Made by a program: the position numbers and the translations under genes. Of a stretch of DNA of 64,000 nt, positions 6,829-16,551 are shown piece after piece (the first letter of the stretch is position 1; each line of letters opens with the position of its first letter). The stretch comes from Acidobacteriota bacterium (lineage in GTDB: Bacteria > Acidobacteriota > Vicinamibacteria > Vicinamibacterales > UBA8438): the NCBI GenBank assembly GCA_009838525.1, contig VXRJ01000018.1, forward strand, positions 645,087-709,086, read 5' to 3'. The notes beneath the pieces are model-generated. The model was not told the DNA's origin. It did not search any database and saw only the letters and a program-made list of their open reading frames with translations.

Positions 6829-8366
6829 CGGAAAGCGCGATCGAAACGACGTTCGAGCAGTTCGCCGATCTCGCAGAGCAGGGGACCTTCATTCCCGTCT
6901 GCCGCGAAGTACGGACCGACCTCCTCACGCCCGTCTCCGCCTTCCTGACGGTGGCGGAGCACGCAGACCACGCGTTTCTGTTCGAGAGCATCGCCGGCGG
7001 AGAGCGGCTCGCACGCTACTCGTTCCTCGGCAAGGACCCCTTCCTCGTGCTGCGGTCCAGCGGCGGGCGGACTTTCTGCCGTGAGGCCGGCAGGAACGGC
7101 GGGGAGTCGATCGAACGGCCCGGGACTTTCATGGACGCGCTGCGTGACGTGATGGCGCGATACCGGGCGCCGCGTGTGGCATCGCTACCTCGGTTCACCG
7201 GTGGCGCGGTCGGCTATTTCGGCTACGACACAGCCGCCTGGTTCGAGTCCAAGCTTGCCGACGCCCGTTTCGCGCATCCGAAGCCGTTCGAGCAGGAGGG
7301 TGGCGGCGCGGCGGACGAGGCGGCGTTCATGCTCTTCGACACCGTGCTCGCATTCGATCACGTGAAGCATCGGATGCTCATCGTCGCCAACGCGGCGGTG
7401 GAGCAGGATTGCGACCTTCGCGCCCGCTACCATCTGGCCGTTGCGAAGATCGACTGCCTCCGCGCCGAGCTGCAGCGTCCTCTCTCGGCACCGCCTTCCG
7501 CGCCCGACGCGCCCGTCGCCTTCGAGTCGAACACGACGCGCGAGAGATTCGAGCAGGCGGTTCGAACCGCCAAGGAGTACATCGCCGCGGGCGACATCTT
7601 CCAGGTCGTGCTCTCGCAACGCTTCGACGCACGACTCGCGGCCGATCCCTTCGCCGTCTACCGGGCCCTCCGCCACGTCAACCCGTCTCCCTACATGTAC
7701 TGCCTCCGGATGGGGGAGTTGGCGATAGTCGGATCGTCACCGGAGATGCTGGTCCGGGTGGAGAACCGCCGGGCCGAGACGCATCCGATTGCGGGCACCC
7801 GGCCGCGCGGCGCCACGCCGGAGGCCGACGAAGCGCTGGCGGAAGAGCTGATCGAAAACGAGAAGGAACGTGCCGAGCACGTCATGCTGGTCGATCTCGG
7901 CCGAAACGACCTGGGACGCGTCTCGGCGTACGGCTCGGTCCAGGTGCCGGTCTATATGACGCTGGAGCGGTACTCGCACGTGATGCACCTCGTGTCCCGG
8001 GTCGTTGGCCGGCTGACCGACGAGCACGACGCACTCGATGCGCTCACCGCCTGCTTCCCGGCCGGAACGGTATCCGGCGCGCCGAAGATCCGCGCCATGG
8101 AGATCATCGAGGAACTCGAGCCTACACGGCGCGGGGTGTACGCCGGCGCGGTCGGGTACGTCGACTTTGCAGGCCATCTGGACTGCTGCATAACCATCCG
8201 GACGATTGTGATCCGCGACGGGCGTGCCTCCGTGCAGGCCGGCGCGGGCATCGTGGCGGATTCCGATCCCGCGGCGGAGTACGAGGAAACGCGCGCGAAG
8301 GCGTCCGCGATGTTCCGGGCAATCCGGATGGCGCAAGGCGACTCCGGTGGAGACGGAGACCCATGA
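6825..8366 (+). CDS. trpE: Anthranilate synthase component I
   Basis: This is a 513-residue chorismate-utilising subunit that makes anthranilate from chorismate with ammonia from TrpG. The N-terminal region contains the allosteric-site type motif LLESxxGG as LFESIAGGERLARYSFLG. The C-terminal chorismate-binding domain carries GDIFQVVLSQRF, PIAGTRPRG, ENEKERAEHVMLVDLGRNDL, FPAGTVSGAPKIRAMEIIEE and a final QAGAGIVADSDP. The length is usual for the family. The ATG overlaps the aroDE stop (ATGA). Feedback inhibition by Trp is likely given the conserved N-terminal pocket, but this is inferred. Confidence 0.97.
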   Translation: MTESAIETTFEQFADLAEQGTFIPVCREVRTDLLTPVSAFLTVAEHADHAFLFESIAGGERLARYSFLGKDPFLVLRSSGGRTFCREAGRNGGESIERPGTFMDALRDVMARYRAPRVASLPRFTGGAVGYFGYDTAAWFESKLADARFAHPKPFEQEGGGAADEAAFMLFDTVLAFDHVKHRMLIVANAAVEQDCDLRARYHLAVAKIDCLRAELQRPLSAPPSAPDAPVAFESNTTRERFEQAVRTAKEYIAAGDIFQVVLSQRFDARLAADPFAVYRALRHVNPSPYMYCLRMGELAIVGSSPEMLVRVENRRAETHPIAGTRPRGATPEADEALAEELIENEKERAEHVMLVDLGRNDLGRVSAYGSVQVPVYMTLERYSHVMHLVSRVVGRLTDEHDALDALTACFPAGTVSGAPKIRAMEIIEELEPTRRGVYAGAVGYVDFAGHLDCCITIRTIVIRDGRASVQAGAGIVADSDPAAEYEETRAKASAMFRAIRMAQGDSGGDGDP

Positions 8367-8367
8367 C

Positions 8368-8936
<569 letters not shown>

Positions 8937-8940
<4 letters not shown>

Positions 8941-9983
8941 CGGAACCGACACCCCCGGGGACTCGGGCGCGGGAGGCTATCGAGACCCTGCTGCGTCGGG
9001 AAGATCTGGTCGCCGGACAGGCCGAGGCGGTGATGGAGGAGGTGATGTCGAGCGGGGCGACGCCGACCCAGATCGCCGGTTTCCTGATCGCCCTTGCCAT
9101 GAAGGGCGTCCGGCCGCCGGAGCTGGTCGGGCTCGCAAGGACGATGCGCCACCACGCCGTGCGCCTTCCGGCGGTGCGTGAGGCCTGCTTCGACACCTGC
9201 GGCACGGGCGGCGATCGGTCGAACACGTTCAACGTGTCGTCCGTCACGGCAATCGTGCTCGCGGCGTGCGGGATCGAGGTGGCGAAACACGGTAACCGGT
9301 CGGTCTCTAGCCGGTGCGGCAGCGCCGATCTGTTCGAAGCACTCGGCGTCCGAGTGGACGCGGGCCCGGACATCGTGACCAGATGTCTCGACAAGGCGGG
9401 TATCGGGTTCTTCTTCGCGCCGGCGTTCCATCCCTCCATGCGCCATGCCGGCCCGGTTCGACGCGAACTGGGAGTGCCGACCGCGTTCAATCTGTTGGGC
9501 CCACTCACCAACCCAGCCGGCGCGCGCCGGCAGGTGATTGGCGTGCCGCGGCCGGAGTTGACCGACCTGCTGGCGCAGGCGCTGCTCGAGTTGGGGACCG
9601 AGCGTGCCTGGGTAGTCCATGGCACGGCCGGTCTCGACGAAGTGTCGACCGTCGGGCCGACGAAGGTGTGCGAGGTGCGCGACGGGGAGGTTGCCGCCTT
9701 CTTTCTGTCTCCCGGTGACTTCGGCCTGCCCGAGACGAACCTGAGTGACCTTCGCGTGGAGGGCCTCGACGAGAGTGTCGCCGTCGCGCGCTCCGTGCTC
9801 GGCGGAGAGAAGGGACCGGCCCGAGACTTCGTTCTCGCGAACGCGGGATCGGGCCTGCTGGTGGCCGGCCAGGTCGACTCGCTCAGGGACGGAGTGGCCT
9901 TGGCCGCGAGGGCAATCGACGAGGAAAGGGCGCAGGCAACGCTCGCCACGATGGCGCGGGTTTCGCAGGAGGGTAGCGCGTGA
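8937..9983 (+). CDS. trpD: Anthranilate phosphoribosyltransferase
   Basis: This is a 348-residue enzyme that transfers phosphoribosyl from PRPP to anthranilate. The N-terminal helical domain (SSGATPTQIAGFLIALAMKG) is followed by DTCGTGGDRSNTFNVSS, which contains the PRPP/Mg loop, KHGNRSVSSRCGSADLFEALG, and RRELGVPTAFNLLGPLTNPA. The GTG start overlaps the trpG TGA. Length and motifs are typical, with no extra domain. Confidence 0.97.
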
Positions 9984-10831
9984 CGTACCGTCCTGATCTC
10001 CTCGAGACGATCGTGGCCGCGACGCGGCGTGACCTCTCGGACCGGACGAGATCCGATCCGGCGGCTCGCGGGAAGGGCGCCGCACGCGGTCACCAGCCGC
10101 GGGGCCAGGTGTTCATCGAGACACTGCGCGAAACGGGTCGATGCCGGGTCATCGCGGAGTGCAAGCGGCGTTCGCCCTCTCGAGGCGTGATCCGCAAGGA
10201 CTACGATCCTGCGGCCATCGCATCGAGCTATGCCGACGCGGGCGCCGCGGCGATCTCGGTTCTCACCGAGCGGGGTTTCTTCGATGGCGCCCTCGAACAC
10301 CTCGCCGCCGTCCGGCGAGAGGTATCGTTGCCGCTGCTTCGGAAGGACTTCATCATCGATCGGCGCCAGCTGACGGACGCAGCCGAGGCGGGCGCGGATG
10401 CCGTGCTGCTAATCGTGGCGGCCCTCGACGACAGGAACCTCCGGGATTTGACGGATGCCGCCAGCGAACTTGGACTGGCAACCCTGACCGAAGTGCACGA
10501 CCGCCGGGAACTCGACCGGGCGCTCGACGCCGGCGCGGACATCGTCGGTGTCAACAACCGGAACCTGCGGACGCTCGAGGTTGACCTCGATGCGTCACGC
10601 ACCCTTATCGAAGCGATCCCCGAGGACGTCGTCGCGGTCGCGGAGAGCGGCCTGCGCACGGCGACCGATCTGGCGGGATTGCGGCGTGCCGGCTACGACG
10701 CGTTCCTGATCGGCGAGTCGCTGATGCAGGAGCCCGATCCGGGTGCATCGCTCGGTAGCCTCTTGAACGAGACGGGAGAGATCCCGCGTGGCAGGAGACC
10801 CGCGGCAGCGCGGATCCAGGCAACCGCATGA
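9980..10831 (+). CDS. trpC: Indole-3-glycerol phosphate synthase
   Basis: This is a 283-residue TIM-barrel enzyme converting carboxyphenylaminodeoxyribulose phosphate to indole-3-glycerol phosphate. Motifs include VIAECKRRSPSRGVI with the catalytic Glu/Lys pair, ISVLTERGFFDG, LLRKDFIIDRRQL with the second catalytic Lys, VGVNNRNLRTLEVDL and VAVAESGLRT. It starts with GTG overlapping the trpD stop and ends in ATGA shared with trpF. The N-terminal 40 residues carry an extra basic insertion (about 15 residues, RSDPAARGKGAARG) compared with the minimal family. Confidence 0.97.
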   Translation: MTYRPDLLETIVAATRRDLSDRTRSDPAARGKGAARGHQPRGQVFIETLRETGRCRVIAECKRRSPSRGVIRKDYDPAAIASSYADAGAAAISVLTERGFFDGALEHLAAVRREVSLPLLRKDFIIDRRQLTDAAEAGADAVLLIVAALDDRNLRDLTDAASELGLATLTEVHDRRELDRALDAGADIVGVNNRNLRTLEVDLDASRTLIEAIPEDVVAVAESGLRTATDLAGLRRAGYDAFLIGESLMQEPDPGASLGSLLNETGEIPRGRRPAAARIQATA

Positions 10832-11511
10832 TGGTGAACGTGAAAGTGTGCGGGATCACGCGGGCGGGAGATGCCGCTCTTGCAGCGAAGCTGGGCGCCT
10901 CCGCAGTCGGCTTCATCTTCTGGCCGCGCAGTCCCCGCTACATCGAGCCCGCGGTTGCGGCCGGGATCGTGCGGTCTATGCCCGGGAACGTCGTCCCGGT
11001 CGGTGTCTTCGTGAATCCGACGCGTGAAGAAGTGCAGGAGGTCGCCGGCACGGTCGGTCTCGCCGGGGTGCAGTTGCACGGCGACGAGCCGGCGACCCTG
11101 TGCGACGGCCTTCCGTACGATGTCTGGAAGGCCGTGGCGGTCGATTCGAATCGTGACGTCACGCGTGCCCGGGTTGATGAGGTGCCAGACGAAGTGACCG
11201 TGCTGCTCGATGCCTCGGACCGCACCCGCCGAGGCGGGACGGGCCGGACAATCGACTGGGAGATAGCCGCTGTCATCGCCGCCGAACGCCGCACCATGTT
11301 GGCGGGTGGACTAGCCCCCGACAATGTCGGCGCGGCGCTCCGGCGGGTACGGCCCCATGGCCTCGACGTGTCGTCGGGCGTCGAAGCGTCGCCCGGTCAA
11401 AAGGACCCGGATAGACTGCGCGCGTTCTTCAACGCGGTTCGCGCCACCCATCAGGCGATGGGCGACGGCATGCGGGCCGCGCCCCGGCGTACCCTGGAGA
11501 ACTCGCGATGA
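10828..11511 (+). CDS. trpF: Phosphoribosylanthranilate isomerase
   Basis: This is a 227-residue TIM barrel performing the Amadori rearrangement between TrpD and TrpC. It shows [12 protein letters not shown] at the start (general base Cys), [31 protein letters not shown] with the general acid Asp, a short GGTG phosphate loop, [14 protein letters not shown] and GLDVSSGVE. Two in-frame starts (ATGATG) exist and the first overlaps the trpC stop. The order C then F as separate genes differs from the enteric trpCF fusion. Confidence 0.96.
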   Translation: MMVNVKVCGITRAGDAALAAKLGASAVGFIFWPRSPRYIEPAVAAGIVRSMPGNVVPVGVFVNPTREEVQEVAGTVGLAGVQLHGDEPATLCDGLPYDVWKAVAVDSNRDVTRARVDEVPDEVTVLLDASDRTRRGGTGRTIDWEIAAVIAAERRTMLAGGLAPDNVGAALRRVRPHGLDVSSGVEASPGQKDPDRLRAFFNAVRATHQAMGDGMRAAPRRTLENSR

Positions 11512-12770
11512 CGGCACCGGTCTTTCACCGGCGCGATCCCGATGCACGGGGCTACTTCGGCGCCTACGGCGGCCGGTTCGTCCCGGAGACGCTGGTAGCG
11601 CCGGTTGAAGCACTGGCCGCGGCCTATGACGAAGCGCGCGCCGATCCCGCATTCGCCGATCGACTCGCTGGCCTGCTGGAGCGCTACGTGGGCCGGCCGA
11701 CACCGATTACGGCAGCCGACCGCCTGCGCGCCGCCGTCGCGGCGGACGCGGGAGTCGCCGTGGACCGGGTAGCCCGCATCCTCCTGAAACGCGAGGATCT
11801 CGCGCATACGGGCGCCCACAAGATCAACAACGCGCTGGGCCAGGGGTTGCTTGCGGTTCGGATGGGAAAACGGCGCGTCGTCGCGGAAACCGGGGCGGGG
11901 CAGCATGGCGTCGCGACGGCCACCGCCTGCGCCCTGCTCGGCCTCGACTGCCATGTCTACATGGGAACGGAAGACATGGCGCGGCAGGCGCTCAACGTCT
12001 ACCGCATGCGTCTGCTCGGGGCGGACGTGACGGGAGTCGACGCGGGCAGCCGGACACTGAAGGATGCGATCAACGAGGCGATGCGCGACTGGGTAACGAA
12101 CGTGACGGACACGTACTACCTGCTCGGCTCGGTGCTTGGCCCGCACCCGTACCCGTTGATGGTGCGTGAGTTCCAGTCGGTGATCGGCCGTGAGGCGCGC
12201 GCGCAAACCCAGACGCTGGTCGGCCGCAACCCGGATGCCGTGGTCGCCTGCGTAGGCGGCGGCAGCAACGCGCTGGGCATCTTCGACGGTTTTGTCGATG
12301 ACGGACAGGTCCGGCTGATCGGCGTCGAGGCAGGCGGCGAATCCCTTGCGCCCGGACGCCACGCGGCCCGCTTCGCCACCGGCATGGCGGGCGTACTGCA
12401 GGGAACGCGCACCTTCATCCTGCAGGACGGCGACGGCAACATCGAGCCGACCCATTCCATCTCGGCCGGACTCGACTATGCTGCGGTCGGTCCGGAGCAC
12501 GCGTGGCTGCGCGACCTCGGACGCGCCGAGTACGACTCGGTCTCCGACACCGATGCGCTGGCCGCGTTCCGGGAACTGGGACGGACGGAGGGCATCCTGC
12601 CGGCGCTGGAGTCAGCGCACGCCGTGGCTTACGCGAGGCGCCTGTCCCTTGCCCTGGGAGGCGGCAACGTAGTCCTTGTGAATCTGTCCGGAAGAGGCGA
12701 CAAGGACGTCGAAGCGGTCCGTGATCGCGAGGCGGAAGGCAATCCAACCCCTGGGGGGAGCGCGAGCTGA
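11508..12770 (+). CDS. trpB: Tryptophan synthase beta chain
   Basis: This is a 420-residue PLP enzyme condensing indole with serine. Motifs are [12 protein letters not shown] at the N-terminus, the PLP Lys in [51 protein letters not shown] for phosphate binding, and [16 protein letters not shown]. It is the canonical TrpB1 type that pairs with TrpA, whose gene follows directly. It has a slightly longer segment around [16 protein letters not shown] near residue 80. ATG overlaps the trpF stop. Confidence 0.97.
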   Translation: MTAPVFHRRDPDARGYFGAYGGRFVPETLVAPVEALAAAYDEARADPAFADRLAGLLERYVGRPTPITAADRLRAAVAADAGVAVDRVARILLKREDLAHTGAHKINNALGQGLLAVRMGKRRVVAETGAGQHGVATATACALLGLDCHVYMGTEDMARQALNVYRMRLLGADVTGVDAGSRTLKDAINEAMRDWVTNVTDTYYLLGSVLGPHPYPLMVREFQSVIGREARAQTQTLVGRNPDAVVACVGGGSNALGIFDGFVDDGQVRLIGVEAGGESLAPGRHAARFATGMAGVLQGTRTFILQDGDGNIEPTHSISAGLDYAAVGPEHAWLRDLGRAEYDSVSDTDALAAFRELGRTEGILPALESAHAVAYARRLSLALGGGNVVLVNLSGRGDKDVEAVRDREAEGNPTPGGSAS

Positions 12771-13612
12771 TGTCGCGCCTCGAAACGACATTCGCCGCAT
12801 TGCGCCGGGCGGGCCGGCCCGGTCTGGTGACGTACACGACGGCGGGCGACCCCGACCTGGCTTGCTCCGGTCGCATTCTTCGGGCCCTCGATGCGGCGGG
12901 CGCCGACGTACTCGAAGTAGGCGTGCCCTTTTCCGATCCGCTGGCTGATGGGCCGGTCATTCAGCGTGCTTCCGAACGGGCGCTGTCCGCCGGCGCCACG
13001 CTCCGCCGGACCCTGTCTCTCGTGGCGGAGGTTCGACCGTCGATTCGGGCCGGAATCGTGTTGTTCACGTACGCCAATCCGGTGATTCGGATGGGGCTCG
13101 AAGACTTCGTCGACCGGGCGTCCGCGGCGGGCGTTGACGGCGTGCTGATGCTCGATCTGCCGATAGAAGAGGCTGACGGGTTGCGGGCGGCGTTGGACGG
13201 ATCGGGAATCGACCCGATATTCCTGCTGTCGCCGACGACCACCGATGCGCGGCTCCGGAGGGCCGCAGCACTGGGACGAGGGTTTCTCTACGGCATCTCG
13301 AGACTCGGGGTGACCGGCGCGAGAGATACGATCGCCGTAGGCGCCAAGGCGCTCGTCGAGAGGATACGCGCGGCGTCCGAACTGCCCGTCGCGCTGGGCT
13401 TCGGGATATCGCGACCGGAGCAGGTGGCTGAAGTGACCCGCTGGGCGGACGCCGCGGTTGTCGGCAGCGCGCTCGTGGACGTGATCGCCCGTGCCACCCC
13501 GGACACGGCAGCGACAGAGGCGGCCCGGTACGTCGCCTGGCTCCGGGGAGCGGATGGAGCGGTCGCCGTCGCAAACGGAACGGCGGCGACGGCAGGGCCG
13601 GATGACGACTGA
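12770..13612 (+). CDS. trpA: Tryptophan synthase alpha chain
   Basis: This is a 280-residue TIM barrel cleaving indole-3-glycerol phosphate to indole for TrpB. It shows LVTYTTAGDPD, the catalytic Glu in VLEVGVPFSDPLADGPVIQ, the catalytic Asp in DGVLMLDLPIEEADGL, LSPTTTDARL, YGISRLGVTGAR and ALGFGISRPEQV. The start shares one base with the trpB stop (TGATG). The C-terminal 20 residues are alanine-rich and probably disordered. Confidence 0.97.
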   Translation: MSRLETTFAALRRAGRPGLVTYTTAGDPDLACSGRILRALDAAGADVLEVGVPFSDPLADGPVIQRASERALSAGATLRRTLSLVAEVRPSIRAGIVLFTYANPVIRMGLEDFVDRASAAGVDGVLMLDLPIEEADGLRAALDGSGIDPIFLLSPTTTDARLRRAAALGRGFLYGISRLGVTGARDTIAVGAKALVERIRAASELPVALGFGISRPEQVAEVTRWADAAVVGSALVDVIARATPDTAATEAARYVAWLRGADGAVAVANGTAATAGPDDD

Positions 13613-13655
13613 GCGACCTGGATGGACGGCGCGGGAACGCGCGGGAGCGAGACCC

Positions 13656-14003
13656 ATGGGGGCAGACCAAAAGACAGAGACTCAGGGGGCGCCAGCGGCA
13701 GATGGCGGAAACGACATCACCACCAGCCTGGACGCCTTCCGGGGACAAATCGACCGGCTCGACGCAGAGATCGTGCGCCTGCTGAACGCGAGAGCCACCT
13801 GCGCAAACGAGATCGGCTGGCTCAAGGGTCGGGTGGGCATGGAAATCTACGATCCGGCCCGCGAGAAGGCGGTGCTCCAGCATGTCCGGCAGACGAATCC
13901 CGGCCCGCTCGACGGTGACGCGGTTGCTCGGGTCTTCGAGCGGATCATCGACGAGTCGCGCCGGATGGAGCGGCTGACAACGGAAGGACGCGAACGGCAG
14001 TAG
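13656..14003 (+). CDS. Chorismate mutase (AroQ type II)
   Basis: This is a small all-helical AroQ-type protein converting chorismate to prephenate. Core motifs are FRGQIDRLDAEIVRLLNARA, with the conserved Arg at the start of helix 1, and RVGMEIYDPAREKAVLQHV with a Lys/Arg active-site set, then FERIIDESRRMERL. I chose ATG 13656 (115 residues) with GGGAG nine bases upstream. An ATG at 13602 overlapping the trpA end would add 18 residues of low complexity. It is not fused to prephenate dehydratase or dehydrogenase. The neighbouring DAHP synthase may form a complex with it, as seen for AroQ/DAHPS pairs in other bacteria (inference). Confidence 0.9.
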   Translation: MGADQKTETQGAPAADGGNDITTSLDAFRGQIDRLDAEIVRLLNARATCANEIGWLKGRVGMEIYDPAREKAVLQHVRQTNPGPLDGDAVARVFERIIDESRRMERLTTEGRERQ

Positions 14004-14037
14004 GCACCGTTCGGAAACAGGATGAAGGAGAGAGATC

Positions 14038-15090
14038 ATGGTTGTAGTGATGGAAGAACGGGCGTCGGAGGATCAGATCCAGCATGTCATCGCGACGCTG
14101 GTCGAGAAGGGGTTCGACGTGCACCGGTCGACCGGCGCGCTGAAGACCGTGCTCGGCGCAGTGGGCGGTAACCGGGAATTCGACTCCGCCCTTCTGCAGG
14201 TGATGGAGGGCGTGCAACAGGTACTGCGAATCACGGAGCCGTACAAGCTGGCGAGTCGAACCTTCAAGCCGGAACGGACGCTTGTCTCGATGGGCGACTT
14301 TCGCATCGGAGGCGACGAGGTGATTGTCATGGCCGGTCCCTGCTCGGCAGAGACGGAAGAGCAGGTGGAGGCATCAGCCACGGCCGTCGCCGGTGCCGGC
14401 GCCAAGATGTTGCGCGGCGGCGCCTTCAAGCCTCGCAGCTCGCCCTACAGCTTCCAGGGCCTCGGCGAGGATGGCCTCAAGATGATGCGCGCGGCATGCG
14501 ACCGGCACCACCTGAAGCTCGTCACCGAGGTCATGGACGTCAGCCAGATCGACCTCGTGGAGCGCTACGCGGACATGTTGCAGGTCGGAGCCCGCAACAT
14601 GCAGAACTACTCTCTGTTGCGGGAACTGGGTCGCCGACGGACGCCGATCCTCCTGAAACGGGGCATCTCCGCCACTATCGAAGAATGGCTCCTGTCGTCG
14701 GAGTACATTCTGTCGGGCGGCAACACCGACGTGGTGTTGTGCGAGCGGGGAATCCGGACCTTTGAGACGTACACGCGGAACACCCTCGACATCTCCGCCG
14801 TGCCCGTGATCCACAAGCTGAGCCATCTGCCGATCGTCGCGGATCCGAGCCATGGCACGGGACTGCGAAACAAGGTGGCGCCCATGGCTCGGGCCGCCGT
14901 CGCGGCAGGCGCCGACGGGCTGATCATCGAGGTGCATCCCGACCCGGACCATGCCAAGAGCGACGGGGCGCAGTCGATGTTCCCGGAGCAGTTCGACCGC
15001 CTGATGGCGGAACTGCGGATCATTGCGCCGGCCATCGGCAGGAGCATCTGCGTCGAGCCGGCCGCGCGCCGCGTCCCGGCGAGGGCGTGA
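14038..15090 (+). CDS. aroF: 3-deoxy-7-phosphoheptulonate (DAHP) synthase, class I-beta with N-terminal regulatory domain
   Basis: This 350-residue enzyme condenses PEP and erythrose 4-phosphate, the entry step of aromatic biosynthesis. Residues 1-75 form a ferredoxin-like regulatory domain ([20 protein letters not shown]) as in Thermotoga DAHPS. The barrel has [72 protein letters not shown] with metal ligands, and [19 protein letters not shown] clear ribosome binding site AAGGAGAG precedes the start, one of the few in this operon and consistent with the 34-base gap. Feedback inhibition through the N-domain is likely. Confidence 0.96.
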   Translation: MVVVMEERASEDQIQHVIATLVEKGFDVHRSTGALKTVLGAVGGNREFDSALLQVMEGVQQVLRITEPYKLASRTFKPERTLVSMGDFRIGGDEVIVMAGPCSAETEEQVEASATAVAGAGAKMLRGGAFKPRSSPYSFQGLGEDGLKMMRAACDRHHLKLVTEVMDVSQIDLVERYADMLQVGARNMQNYSLLRELGRRRTPILLKRGISATIEEWLLSSEYILSGGNTDVVLCERGIRTFETYTRNTLDISAVPVIHKLSHLPIVADPSHGTGLRNKVAPMARAAVAAGADGLIIEVHPDPDHAKSDGAQSMFPEQFDRLMAELRIIAPAIGRSICVEPAARRVPARA

Positions 15091-15112
15091 CACGGATCCG
15101 GACCGCCAGACG

Positions 15113-16048
15113 ATGTCAGACGACGCGCGCCGCCTCCCCGTCGTGCAACCAGGGCGGGCCGGGACGATCCCGGCCACCGGCGACCCGCCGATCTTCGACA
15201 AGGTAGCCATCGTCGGCTTCGGGCTGATTGGTGGCTCCATCGCACTCGCCGCACGCCAACTCTGGCCTGCGGGTTTCGTTATCGGAGTCGACGACAAGGC
15301 GGTTCTCGAGCGCGCCATGGTCCGCCACGCGATTGACGTGGCGGCAGACGACCCGGTCGTGATGGCCGAGGCGGATCTCGTGATCCTGGCGGCGCCGGTC
15401 CGTGACAACCTGACGATCCTGGCCGACCTTGAACAGCACGTTTCCGGGCACGCCGTCGTCACCGACGTCGGCAGCGCCAAGCGGGACATCGTCTCGGCGG
15501 CACGCGCCCTGCCGACGCGCCTCACTTTCATCGGCGGACATCCGCTTGGCGGCGCGCCTCGGAGCGGGTTCGATCAGGCGCGCCCAGACCTCTTTCAGAC
15601 TCGCCCCTGGCTCTTCACGCCGACGGACGATCATCACCCCGAGGCGCTCGACCGCCTCCGACGATTCGTCACCGCGCTCGGCGCGACACCGCACGTCGTC
15701 ACCGCGGAGGCGCACGATCGGCTGATGGCATTCCTCAGCCACCTCCCGCAACTGGCGGCCAGTGCGCTAATGCACGTGGTGGGTGAGGAGATCGGAGCGG
15801 AGGGGCTTTCGCTGAGTGGTAGAGGGTTGTCCGATACGACGCGCCTCGCGTCGAGTCCGGCCGACATATGGCGGGACATCTGTGCAACGAACGAAGACGA
15901 AATCCACGTCGCACTCGATCGGCTTATTGCCGAACTGGAGACTATCCGCGATGGTCTCTCCGACGGAGGCGCGATAGACCGCGTGTTCGAGTCGGCCGCG
16001 GCGTGGCGCGAGGTGATGGCGGCAGGTTCCCGGACGGCGGGTCGCTGA
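15113..16048 (+). CDS. tyrA: Prephenate dehydrogenase
   Basis: This is a 311-residue TyrA-family NAD(P) enzyme that oxidatively decarboxylates prephenate toward tyrosine. The Rossmann loop VAIVGFGLIGGSIAL (about 26-40) is followed by the family segments VVTDVGSAKRDIV, FIGGHPLGGAPRSGF, HDRLMAFLSHLPQLAA with the catalytic His, and GRGLSDTTRLASSPADIW. No ACT domain is present. The start at 15113 lies 22 bases after the DAHP synthase stop. It is the last gene of the supraoperon. Prephenate dehydratase for Phe is not in the window. Confidence 0.93.
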   Translation: MSDDARRLPVVQPGRAGTIPATGDPPIFDKVAIVGFGLIGGSIALAARQLWPAGFVIGVDDKAVLERAMVRHAIDVAADDPVVMAEADLVILAAPVRDNLTILADLEQHVSGHAVVTDVGSAKRDIVSAARALPTRLTFIGGHPLGGAPRSGFDQARPDLFQTRPWLFTPTDDHHPEALDRLRRFVTALGATPHVVTAEAHDRLMAFLSHLPQLAASALMHVVGEEIGAEGLSLSGRGLSDTTRLASSPADIWRDICATNEDEIHVALDRLIAELETIRDGLSDGGAIDRVFESAAAWREVMAAGSRTAGR

Positions 16049-16061
16049 ACGCGCCGGACTT

Positions 16062-16484
16062 CTACCGGAAGCGCTGGCCGCGCACCTCAATGCGGGTTCG
16101 GGCCGAGATCAGCACGTCGTCCTGCCGCTTCAGGTGCAGCCGCACTTCGTACCGCCCGGGGTAGTCGAAGGTGTGGCGGACGGAGAAGCGCCGCCGGATC
16201 TCGCTCACGCCCGCCTCGAACGGATCGCAGTCAGGCGTGTTCTCCGAGATCGTGTCATCCCCCCAGTCCCATTCGATGGTGGGGCAGTAGAGTTCCTCGT
16301 TGTCGTCAGGTCCTCCCCGCAGTTCCCCAACGAAGAGAATGTCGTTGCCTGCGAACGCCACCCGCGGCGTTGCGCGGAGCCGAAGGTCCGCGTCGTCATC
16401 CTCATCCTGAGCGACAGGTGTCACGGCGCCGATGCTGCCCGCAAGCGCGAGCGCAAACATGAAGGTGAGCAGTCGGTAAGCCAT
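16062..16484 (-). CDS. Small secreted PKD-like protein
   Basis: This is a 140-residue protein with a signal peptide (MAYRLLTFMFALALAGSIGA, cleavage near residue 20-25), then an acidic stretch DEDDDAD and one PKD-like beta-sandwich. It has WDWGDDT, FSVRHTFDYPGRYEVRLHLK as the characteristic PKD core, and a final TRIEVRG. No enzyme motif is seen. An extracellular adhesion or accessory role is possible. Its start codon lies five bases after a TAGAAT hexamer, so it is probably translated from a leaderless transcript. It is divergent from pepA and its stop faces the end of tyrA. Confidence 0.8.
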   Translation of the reverse strand: MAYRLLTFMFALALAGSIGAVTPVAQDEDDDADLRLRATPRVAFAGNDILFVGELRGGPDDNEELYCPTIEWDWGDDTISENTPDCDPFEAGVSEIRRRFSVRHTFDYPGRYEVRLHLKRQDDVLISARTRIEVRGQRFR

Positions 16485-16489
16485 GTTTC

Positions 16490-16495
16490 ATTCTA
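16490..16495 (-). promoter_or_regulatory. -10 element TAGAAT for the PKD-like gene (leaderless geometry)
   Basis: On the minus strand TAGAAT ends five bases before the ATG at 16484, placing the transcription start at or next to the A of the start codon. No ribosome binding site could fit and no recognisable -35 lies at 16-18 bases. Confidence 0.6.
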
Positions 16496-16538
16496 CTCCG
16501 GCCGGGGCTCGAACAGGCCGGAATTCGCGCGCCGCCGA

Positions 16539-16544
16539 TATAAT
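16539..16544 (+). promoter_or_regulatory. -10 element TATAAT for pepA (leaderless geometry)
   Basis: A perfect TATAAT ends seven bases before the ATG of pepA at 16552, so transcription is expected to begin at the start codon. There is no Shine-Dalgarno and no clear -35. The divergent gene 16484 shows the same arrangement 55 bases away. Confidence 0.65.
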
Positions 16545-16551
16545 TGTGCCG